DNA of 8,797 nucleotides, taken from positions 1 through 8,797 of the forward strand of contig VBOM01000253.1 of NCBI GenBank assembly GCA_005877535.1, written 5' to 3'. The DNA comes from Nitrospirota bacterium (lineage in GTDB: Bacteria > Nitrospirota > Nitrospiria > Nitrospirales > Nitrospiraceae). Position 1 is the stretch's first letter. The number at the start of each line of letters is the position of its first letter. The notes below the pieces were generated by a model. That model was given only the letters and a program-made list of their open reading frames with translations. It was not told the DNA's origin and searched no databases. This document shows, in pieces, positions 1 through 5,886 of the stretch. The position numbers were made by a program, and so were the translations under genes.

Positions 1-92
1 TGTTTGATCTGGCAATTGAACGCACGAATCGCCTGCATGATTTCCTCGTCGCTCAGTGTCCCGTCCGTGTAGTTGATGATCGATATCACCAT
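1..92 (-). CDS. Small conserved-looking protein, N-terminal part (runs off window)
   Basis: The first 30 residues are visible and the rest lies beyond position 1. The product begins MVISIINYTDGTLSDEEIMQ and continues AIRAFNCQIK. The start is supported by a strong Shine-Dalgarno GGAGGTG (minus strand, 105-99), 6 bases before the ATG at 92-90. The pattern of a short beta strand (VISIIN), then an S-D-E-E helix ending in an N-x-Q-I motif, resembles a family of uncharacterised bacterial proteins that I recall opening the same way. I cannot name the family or give it a function. No frameshift is visible in this part. It is transcribed away from everything else in the window. Confidence 0.6.
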   Translation of the reverse strand, partial: MVISIINYTDGTLSDEEIMQAIRAFNCQIK

Positions 93-496
93 GATATTCA
101 CCTCCATCTCCCTAAGCAAAAAGCACAAGATATGCCAGCCTCGTAAGTAGCCAGCACACATGTATTCACCGAAGTTTGAGTGTCTATGCCGTGGCGGGAT
201 GATCCTGGCCTGAATCTTTTCTGATACGTGCCCTTGCTCAAACAGATTCATTGGCAAGAGTTCTGGGATTGAATGGAGACGAAACGCAAGCAAGTCTCCT
301 GACACAACATAGTGCGAACGTGGAAAGGGGCGGGTCTTGCAATCATTCACACCCAACGTGGAAGTCTTCCATTTGGGAGAGAATAAGGATGAGAGACGAG
401 CTCGGACCCAGCGGGCGACCGGCGTGGCTGGGAGGCTGTTCAAACCGAAATGCTTACGCCTATTTGGACGATGCCACCTCACAAAGATCTTGTCGC
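93..496. other. Gene-free stretch, 404 bp
   Basis: No convincing gene is seen. An open frame at 251-601 (plus) has a low-complexity, unfamily-like translation and runs into the opposite-strand gene at 497-1092, so I treat it as chance. The only structure noticed is a short motif at 392-450 that recurs at 1233-1313 (listed separately). No clear promoter for the gene at 1-92 could be picked out. Confidence 0.6.
392..450. repeat. Degenerate intergenic motif, copy A
   Basis: Two blocks recur in the same order at 1233-1313. The first is the identical 10-mer AGAGACGAGC (392-401). The second is GGCTGTTCAAACCGAAA (434-450), which matches GGCTGTTCAGGCCGAAA at 1297-1313 in 15 of 17 positions. The bases just before the second block are also alike (GGCTGGGA versus GGCTGAGGC). 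Spacing between blocks differs (42 and 64 bases start to start). It could be a decayed dispersed element; the short length leaves chance possible for the 10-mer. Confidence 0.4.
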
Positions 497-1092
497 TTAG
501 TGGGTCCAGATCTTTACGGGAGTCGATTCGAAAGGATACACATGAATCATCCACCCACCAGCTTGCGGAACGAATCGCCCGCCTGCTTGCTGACACTCTG
601 ATTCCGTGGCAATCGTCCCCTTGAGCCCGAGTAGTTTCCTGGTCATGCGGCGTCTACTGCCGTCTGGCTGGAAGCAGAGATTGACGTGGGCATGCCACTT
701 CGCAACGCTCACCGGAACGCGCTCGTTCAACTGGTCTTCGCTCATGTCTCTCGGCGCGGTGTACATCGCCCCCTCGAGTTCATAACCATCCCCGACTTTC
801 TTATACAGGATTGCGGTCGGTTCAGCAGGATCAAAACGAACCTTGGCCATAAGGCGGCGCTGCTTATTGGCGAAATGATAATGCTTTGGCGTTCGCTCCG
901 GATGAAGCGGAACATAGGATCATGCTGATCCATATCCATGCTCTGGGCAGTAGACTCTCCCTGCGCTGACTCACCTGCCTGAGCCAGACACACACCATCC
1001 ATGAGAAAGAACAGGCTCCCTGAGAAGACCACCACAATGCCCAGAGAGAACCTGAGGCACCGCATTAACTTTCGAATGCCATGACCGGTCAT
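497..1092 (-). pseudogene. Secreted protein of unknown function, split by one missing base
   Basis: One gene is read here in two frames. The first part (1092 to about 917) starts at an ATG with GGAGGG 5 bases upstream. It encodes an export signal (hydrophobic run FSLGIVVVFSGSLFFLM, probable cleavage after LAQA), then MDMDQHDP. The second part (916 to 497) continues in another frame: YVPLHPERTPKHYHFANKQ, then 117 residues from an internal Met at 850. Adding one base to the CC at 917-918 (a proline codon) joins the halves into about 198 residues. The mature part has WHAHVNLC (metal-ligand-like histidines), a second Cys (SECQQAGG) and a C-terminal GGWMIHVYPFE block. It resembles an uncharacterised family I recall only vaguely. 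The alternative, a shorter cytoplasmic protein from the ATG at 850, has no clear ribosome site and would lose the export signal. Confidence 0.7.
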
Positions 1093-1232
1093 GGTCGCCC
1101 TCCATTGAAACCAGAAAGTCGCGTGTCCATCAAGGCGAACATTTTATCCCGCGTACTGACTCAAAACCAGTCATGCACCGCAGACCGCCTTTGCGAATCT
1201 CAGGCTCTCTACGTGAACTGTGAGTAGTTCTA

Positions 1233-1313
1233 AGAGACGAGCGACGAGATGTCAGAAACAAGCTCAGACGCGGTGGGTAGCTGGCAGGGCTGAGGCGGCT
1301 GTTCAGGCCGAAA
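1233..1313. repeat. Degenerate intergenic motif, copy B
   Basis: Second copy of the motif at 392-450: AGAGACGAGC at 1233-1242 and GGCTGTTCAGGCCGAAA at 1297-1313. It lies in the 248-bp gap between the secreted-protein gene (ends of both genes on the minus strand) and the remnant that ends at 1341. An open frame across this gap on the minus strand (1130-1381) has no protein-like character and I do not call it. Confidence 0.4.
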
Positions 1314-1340
1314 CCGGTCCTAAACATTTTTCTGCACTCG

Positions 1341-1699
1341 TCACGTGGCCGGAATCTCAAGGAAGGCCCAAAAAGCAACATTGATTTTATATTGTAAACT
1401 TCGACCCGTAGTTGCGAAATGTTTCTTCTTGAGCACCAGTACCTTTTGGTAGTCTTGATTGAAAGTCCTCCGCAAATCTATATTCGTCGGTTCCTATCTC
1501 AACTCCCAAAAATGCAAGAGCACATAAATGATCTACCACTTGAGCTACCTGGCTATACGGAATATCAGCTTTCAAGATTGTGTCGTTCACTTCCTCCTGC
1601 GTAAGCACTGGCTTAGATCCGACGAACTCATACAACACTTGTTCAAGGGGGGTTCTACCCCATTGCTTCCACCAAGATTGAGTGTGTTTCTATATCAAG
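1341..1699 (-). pseudogene. C-terminal remnant of a larger protein, two frameshifts
   Basis: Three frames on the minus strand together read as one C-terminal domain. Frame 1 (1699 to about 1658) gives LDIETHSILVEAMG. Frame 2 (1656 to 1456) gives RTPLEQVLYEFVGSKPVLTQ through VDHLCALAFLGVEIG to FRFAEDFQS-like sequence. Frame 3 (1454 to the TGA at 1343-1341) gives DYQKVLVLKKKHFATTGRSL then QYKINVAFWAFLEIPAT. The joins need removal of one base in 1657-1661 (ATGGGGT, probably an extra G) and one near 1455 (an extra A before GAC TAC). The text suggests a winged-helix-like C-terminus of a large ATPase-type protein; the ATPase assignment is a recollection of similar C-termini, not visible here. No N-terminal domain or start is present. 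Frame 1 stays open back to 1846, but beyond about 1700 the DNA looks like repeat, so the left limit is uncertain. Confidence 0.65.
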
Positions 1700-1718
1700 G
1701 GTGGGCCAATTGGTCTCC

Positions 1719-1845
1719 AACTGCGCGCAATATTCCACCCTCCCAACCCTCAGCGCGCCAAGACGCGCTTTTTCCCGAGCGAGGTCCTTCCGATTCTTTC
1801 TATCTCTCTTTAGGGGAGTGGCCAAGGCTGCCCTTGACTGCGCGC
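1719..1845. repeat. Repeat unit bounded by ACTGCGCGC copies
   Basis: Two similar stretches end in the same core: GGCCAATTGGTCTCCAACTG then CGCGC (1704-1728) and GGCCAAGGCTGCCCTTGACT then GCGCGC (1820-1845). They lie about 117 bases apart and enclose a terminator-like hairpin at 1752-1773. On the minus strand the interval reads without stops (DLAREKARLGALRVG region), which may be part of the remnant gene or simply an open frame of the repeat. Boundaries are approximate. Confidence 0.4.
1752..1773 (+). terminator. Terminator-like hairpin with T tract inside the repeat island
   Basis: AGCGCG (1752-1757) pairs with CGCGCT (1764-1769) around the loop CCAAGA and is followed by TTTT. This has the form of an intrinsic terminator on the plus strand. 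No plus-strand gene lies upstream, so it is as likely to be a structural part of the repeat, possibly insulating the efflux operon from read-through. Confidence 0.4.
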
Positions 1846-1907
1846 ATCAATGATCCTTCCAAGCTAGCTCGCTACTCCTCTCATGGAATGGCACCTGTGT
1901 TGGTCCC

Positions 1908-1959
1908 ACTGCGGCCGTCGAGCGAGCACATTCTGATCGTGCGCGCTCCGGGAGCAAGG
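1908..1959 (+). repeat. Palindromic repeat, intergenic full copy
   Basis: It aligns without gaps to 2492-2543 inside the response-regulator gene. Shared blocks include ACTGCG, CGAG, TTCTGA, GCGCG, TCCG and GAGCAA. A 29-base hairpin at 1920-1948 has outer stem GAGCG/CGCTC; the copy at 2504-2532 has GAACG/CGTTC at the same spacing. The changed stem pair is matched on both sides, which argues for a conserved structure. The inner stem here is weaker (GCAC at 1926-1929 with GTGC at 1939-1942) than in the genic copy. Confidence 0.7.
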
Positions 1960-1987
1960 GATCGGCACGGGTGTCATTCCACCCCTT

Positions 1988-2020
1988 TCATCGTGCGCGT
2001 TCTGCGAGCAAGGAGGGCAC
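1988..2020 (+). repeat. Palindromic repeat, right half only
   Basis: TCATCGTGCGCGTTCTGCGA followed by GCAAGGAGGGCAC matches the right half of the copies at 1908-1959 and 2492-2551 (GCGCGTTC, GCGAGCAA, GAGG-CAC). The expected left arm 29 bases upstream is absent, so this is a truncated or recombined copy. Similarity to the genic copy continues for about 15 C-rich bases beyond position 2020. Read in the plus frame it encodes ARSASKEG, close to the ARSASKEA in the response regulator. Confidence 0.6.
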
Positions 2021-2045
2021 CTGGCCGCTCCCCCTCCTCCTCCTA

Positions 2046-2060
2046 CACCCGGGCGGGGTG
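2046..2060. repeat. Small GC hairpin at the edge of the repeat island
   Basis: CACCC (2046-2050) and GGGTG (2056-2060) pair around the loop GGGCG. No T tract follows. It is probably the tail of the adjacent repeat unit, not a terminator. Confidence 0.35.
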
Positions 2061-2132
2061 CGAAGCCGGCTGGGCTGGTCAGCGATAGGACCCGCTCTTT
2101 TGAATCTCTGGAATTATTCCATTTCTCTCTGG

Positions 2133-2239
2133 AAATTCTCCCCAATTCCCTCCCCCTCTCCCAATCATCAATCCCATTACATTTATCATCCTAACTCACT
2201 GTTCTTAATAATCATTCACCCATCTCACTCTTCATCTTC
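2133..2239 (+). other. G-depleted, C/T-rich tract upstream of the operon
   Basis: I count 42 C, 37 T, 27 A and 1 G (position 2201) in 107 bases, in a genome whose genes are GC-rich. A transcript crossing it would be C-rich, G-poor and unstructured, which is the known character of Rho loading (rut) sites. It could terminate read-through from upstream or, if the promoter lies further left, serve as a regulated leader. No coding potential is seen. Confidence 0.5.
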
Positions 2240-2270
2240 GAGCCCGGCACATTCCCTGCTGATGTCCTCT

Positions 2271-2281
2271 TATATATATAA
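2271..2281 (+). promoter_or_regulatory. TATATATATAA box abutting the regulator start; possible -10 of a leaderless transcript
   Basis: An alternating TA run lies directly before the ATG at 2282, where a Shine-Dalgarno would be expected, and no purine-rich ribosome site is visible in the preceding 40 bases. If TATATA (2271-2276) acts as a -10 element, transcription would begin at or within a few bases of the start codon. No good -35 element is seen, so this is a weak call. Confidence 0.35.
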
Positions 2282-2839
2282 ATGGTGACGCACCCTTCCA
2301 TCCTCTTGATCGAAGACAGCCCCGGCGAGTGCGAACTCTTTCGCCTCGCACTGGCGCGAACCAGCATTGATGTTGCCCTCTATACCGAGCATGACGAGGA
2401 TGCCGCGTTGCATTTTTTACAAGACCGAGTCATTTACCATCCCAAAAGCTCCTTCCAATACTCTCTTAGCGAGGCGGCTGGTATGGGCTCTACTGCGCGC
2501 GTTGAACGAGGGCCTTCTGAGGCCGCGCGTTCCGCGAGCAAAGAGGCCACGCCAGCTGCCCCGCCCTCTCTTATCCTCCTCGATCTCAAGCTTGGTCGAC
2601 GGAATGGCTGCGACTTTTTGAAACGGTTCCGGGCCGATGCCCGCTTCGCCGCGATCCCCGTCGTCGTCTTCACCACATCTGACGATCCGACCGATCTCGC
2701 ACGCTGCGATGCCAGCGGCGCAAACGGTTACGTCGTGAAACCCGGTACGTTTGAGCAATTAGTGCAATGTGTTGGCGATATTGGCCGATATTGGATAGAT
2801 AGAAACTTGACACCCTATCCGATTGGAGTCCGATGCTGA
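2282..2839 (+). CDS. Receiver-only response regulator with an inserted repeat peptide
   Basis: A 185-residue single-domain (CheY/Rcp1-like) receiver protein that would take a phosphoryl group from an unseen histidine kinase and act through protein contact, since no DNA-binding or output domain follows. Receiver signatures are in order: ILLIED (acidic E11-D12), phosphoacceptor Asp101 in LILLDLKLG, switch Thr131/Thr132 in VVVFTTSDD, and Lys153 in YVVKPG. Between helix 2 (ALHFLQDR, to residue 49) and strand 3 (SLILLD) lie about 45 extra residues; residues 71-90 are encoded by a palindromic repeat that also occurs upstream (2492-2551). The core motifs survive on both sides, so the fold may tolerate it. 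The ATG has no ribosome site; GTG at 2285 is an alternative start. The gene overlaps the pump by 7 bases, suggesting coupled translation and a role in controlling or sensing efflux, which is inference. Confidence 0.85.
   Translation: MVTHPSILLIEDSPGECELFRLALARTSIDVALYTEHDEDAALHFLQDRVIYHPKSSFQYSLSEAAGMGSTARVERGPSEAARSASKEATPAAPPSLILLDLKLGRRNGCDFLKRFRADARFAAIPVVVFTTSDDPTDLARCDASGANGYVVKPGTFEQLVQCVGDIGRYWIDRNLTPYPIGVRC
2492..2551 (+). repeat. Palindromic repeat in frame within the response regulator
   Basis: Sixty bases, 20 codons (residues 71-90, TARVERGPSEAARSASKEAT), homologous to the intergenic copies at 1908-1959 and 1988-2020. It holds a hairpin: outer stem GAACG (2504-2508)/CGTTC (2528-2532) and inner stem GGCCT (2511-2515)/AGGCC (2520-2524) around TCTG. 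The frame stays open and the receiver motifs continue after it. The position, the loop before strand 3, is surface-exposed in receiver folds. Confidence 0.75.
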
Positions 2840-2994
2840 CCCGCGCTTCGCTCAAAAACCCCTACGCTGTCTTTGCGATCTGCATGATCGTGCTCGTGCT
2901 CGGAGCCGTGTCCTATCAAAAAATGCGGGTGGACATTTTCCCTGAAATCAAGATTCCGACCATTCTCGTGACGACGTTCTACCGCGGCCTGAGC

Positions 2995-3026
2995 CCCAGT
3001 GAGATGGAAGCCCAGCGAGATGGAAG
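2995..3026 (+). repeat. 16-bp tandem duplication that frameshifts the pump
   Basis: CCCAGTGAGATGGAAG (2995-3010) is followed directly by CCCAGCGAGATGGAAG (3011-3026); the copies differ at one base (T3000/C3016). Both encode P-S-E-M-E in different frames. Sixteen is not a multiple of three, so the duplication breaks the pump frame; deleting either copy restores it. Confidence 0.85.
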
Positions 3027-4934
3027 GGGCGATTACGCTCAAGATGGAGCAGCGGTTTGTCGAAGCGAGCTACGTCGAACATATCGAATCCCAGTCGCTC
3101 GCCGGGATGAGCTACATCAAAGTCTTCTTCCAGCCGGAGTACAGCATCGATTCGGCCCAGTCCGAGCTGACCAGCCTGGCCTACAGCATCATTCGCCTGC
3201 TCCCGCCGGGCGTCTATCCCCCGTCCATCTATAAATTCGGTGTGTCGAGCTTGCCGGTCGGGCTCCTCTCCGTGAGCAGCGAATCTCTTGAGGCCAAAGA
3301 TATTCGCGACCTGGCCTATTTCACCGTGCGCCAGCAGATCGCCACCATTCCCGGCATTTCGTTCGGCCCCCCGCTGGGCGGGAAAGTCCGGCAGATCACC
3401 GTGTTTATGGATCCGCAACGGATGCAGGCGCGCGGCATCTCCCCATCAGACGTCGTCAAAGCCATTAATTCCCAGAGCGCCATCATCCCGGCCGGCAACA
3501 TGAAGATCGGAGATCTGGACTACTACGTCTACTCAAATAGTCTGATCGAGGTGATCGATAGGATCAACGACATCCCCATCAAAGTCGTGAACGGCACACC
3601 GATCTTCGTACGCGACATCGGTACGGCAGCGGACAGCGCCGCCATTCAAACTTCGATCGTGCGGGTGAACGGTCGCGAGGCCACGTATATCCCCATCACG
3701 CGGCAGGAAGGAGCGAATACGCTGGAAGTCACCAACGGGATTCGTGCCAAATTGCCGAAGCTGACAGAGATTCCCGCCGGCACAACGGTCAAATTCATTT
3801 ACGACCAGTCGCTCTATATCCGGCAGGCGATTGCCAATCTGCAGAAAGAAGGGCTGCTGGGGGCTGCGCTGGCCGGCCTGATGATTTTCCTGTTCCTCCG
3901 GAGCATGAAGGCCGCACTTGTCGTCGGGTTAGCGATCCCCCTCTCGCTCACCGCCGCGCTCGTCGCGCTGTATTTGACGGGTCAGAGCGTGAACATCATG
4001 ACACTCGGCGGGTTGGCGCTCGTGATAGGCTCATTGCTGGACAACAACATCGTCGTGCAGGAAAACCTGCATCGTCATTTGGAGATGGGCAAAGACGGCC
4101 GCTCTGCAGCACAGGACTGCGCCACAGAGCTGACTCTTCCGATTCTGGTGGCGACGATCTGCATCCTCATCGTGTACCTCCCCATCATGTTCTTCACCGG
4201 CATCATCAAATATCTCTTCGTGCCGCTCGCACTGACCGTGGCCTTTGCCATGCTCGCCTCCTATGTCGTCTCGATGTCCGTGACGCCGACGCTCCTCGCC
4301 CGCTTTTACCAGAAGGGCCATGGTGGGAACGGCACAAACGACAGCTCTGCCTCCACCGGCTGGTTCCGCTATGTCCTGGCTCTCTATATCCCGCTGTTGC
4401 GGGCAAGTCTGCGCCTCAAGCCGGTCGTGATCGGCTTGGCCCTCCTTGCGCTCATCGGCACCGCCGTTCTCTTGGTTCCTCGCATGCACACGGAGTTCTT
4501 CCCGCGGATCGACGCGGGCAATTTCACCATGAACATCACGGCGCCGGAAGGGTCGCGGATTGAGAAGACGACTGCGATTGTGGCGCAGATTGAACAGCTG
4601 GTGCAGAAAATCATTCCTAAAGATGACCTTGAAGAAGTCATCTCTAACACCGGGCTCTATTTCGGCGATGCGGCCCGCTTCGCGCCGAACACCGGCAACC
4701 ACACGGCCTTTGTGCTCGTGAACCTGGTGACGGGACACAAGGGGCAAACGGACGAGTACATCGCCCGGTTACGAACCAAGTTGCGCGACGAATTGCCCGG
4801 TGTCGAGGTGGCGTTTCAGACCGGGGGCATCATCAGCGATGTATTGAACTTCGGCTTACGCACACCGATCGACATTCAGGTGAAAGGGCCTACGCTCGAC
4901 ATCATTCGATCGGTGGCGGAAGAGATTCAACAGA

Positions 4935-4945
4935 AAGTCATTGAC
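4935..4945 (+). other. Inferred deletion junction in the pump gene
   Basis: Upstream the reading is ...AEEIQQKV; downstream, in the next frame, it is LTNTEDLLNIPI from TTG 4941. In AcrB the equivalent points (about ...EAAKHP and ...YRMLPDD) lie about 65 residues apart, covering the region that starts near the second porter subdomain boundary. The exact breakpoint cannot be fixed from this sequence alone. Confidence 0.65.
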
Positions 4946-5886
4946 CAATACCGAGGACCTGCTCAATATCCCCATCATCGGCTCCCGCACGCCCCTGCTG
5001 CCGACTTCCTCGCTCATCACGACCGGCGCGAGCGGCTCGACCATGGCGCTCCAGAACACGCCCTTCGCCGGACGCCAGATGGAGATGTCCAGCGGCTTCT
5101 CCGCTTCCGGGGACGAGCGGCGTGGGCCACCTGCGCTCCTTCGGGATGTGGCAACCTTGTCGTTCAAGACCGGCCCGGATTCCGTTGACCACTATGATCT
5201 GTCACGGTTGATCGACGTGCTCATCACACCTGTCGGCAACGACCTAGGGCGCGTCGCCAAGGACATTGAAGCAGTCCTGACGACCATCCAACTCCCGAAG
5301 GATGTCACACTGCAGCTCCGTGGCGAGGTTGCCAACATGCGATCAGCCATCGGCAATTTCGCGCTCGCGTTGCCGCTGGCCGTGCTGTTGATCTATCTCG
5401 TGATGGTCGGCCTCTTCCGGTCCTTGATCGATCCCCTCATCATCCTGGTCGCTGTTCCGCTGGGATGGATCGGCACGGTGCTGTTGCTGCAGCTGACCAA
5501 TACATCGGTCAACGTGGAATCCATGATCGGTACCCTCATGATGATGGGCATCGTGGTCTCCAACAGTATTCTGCTGGTGGACTATGCGGATCGCAGGGTG
5601 CGGGCTGGGGCCACGGCAGAGCAGGCTGTGATTGAGGCCGGTACCAACCGCATTCGCCCGATTCTGATGACGTCCCTCGCGACGATTCTCGGATTGCTGC
5701 CGCTGGCGCTGGGTTTCGGCGAAGGCAACGAGACGATGGTCCCCTTAGCACGCGCGGCCGTGGGCGGCCTCGCAATCTCCACCATCATGACGCTGCTCGT
5801 CGTGCCGGTGATACATGCGATGGTACTCGGAAGACGAGTCCACGACGTGGACCAGCCGAATGCTGCTTTAGAGGAGATGTAGCCGG

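Larger units (their letters stand above)
1700..2281. other. Repeat-rich, gene-free region upstream of the efflux operon
   Basis: No gene is supported. The open frames at 1528-2088 and 1971-2288 (plus) are translations of repeat sequence. The left part (1700-2090) is a mosaic of GC-rich hairpins with the recurring core ACTGCGCGC or a close variant at 1720-1728, 1837-1845 and 1908-1916, and again inside the next gene at 2492-2500. The right part (2133-2239) is almost free of G. The last bases (2271-2281) are an AT box abutting the regulator's start codon. Confidence 0.7.
2833..5882 (+). pseudogene. RND-family multidrug-type efflux pump, two frameshifts and an internal deletion
   Basis: The inner-membrane, proton-driven pump of a tripartite exporter (HAE1/AcrB-like rather than metal CusA-like). 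It is read in three frames: 2833-3009 (TM1, NPYAVFAICMIVLVL, ending GLSPSEME), about 3011-4940 (first porter domain with GISFGPPLGG, TM2-6, TM7, start of second porter domain), and 4941-5882 (rest of the second porter domain, TM8-12). The first break is a 16-bp tandem duplication at 2995-3026; removing one copy gives GLSPSEMEGAITLKMEQ. The second is at about 4940, where EEIQQKV is followed, one frame over, by TNTEDLLNIPI; about 65 residues normal for the family are missing. The start ATG overlaps the regulator stop and has GGAG 4 bases upstream. AcrB relay residues D407/D408 appear as Asp-Asn (4040-4045) and K940 as Ser (5559-5561). Both breaks would give truncated proteins; the gene is probably dead unless the sequence is wrong. 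Confidence 0.85.

Noticed and set aside
251..601. Open frame of 116 codons, plus strand
   Set aside because: Protein-like composition and motifs are absent, and its end overlaps the better-supported opposite-strand gene at 497-1092.
1130..1381. Open frame of 83 codons, minus strand
   Set aside because: Arg/Ser-rich translation without domain character; it overlaps the true end of the remnant at 1341 in another frame.
1528..2088. Open frame of 186 codons, plus strand
   Set aside because: It runs across the minus-strand remnant and the repeat island; its open length reflects GC-rich repeats, not a gene.
1700..2090. CRISPR-like array
   Set aside because: Repeat copies are diverged, unevenly spaced and hairpin-rich, without uniform spacers; no cas gene is present.
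4031..4747. Open frame of 238 codons, minus strand, inside the pump
   Set aside because: His/Arg/Glu-rich shadow of the GC-rich pump coding strand, with no ribosome site or family pattern.
4941..5882. C-terminal pump half as a separate gene
   Set aside because: It begins at TTG in the middle of a porter domain with no ribosome site; it is the frameshifted continuation of the same pump.
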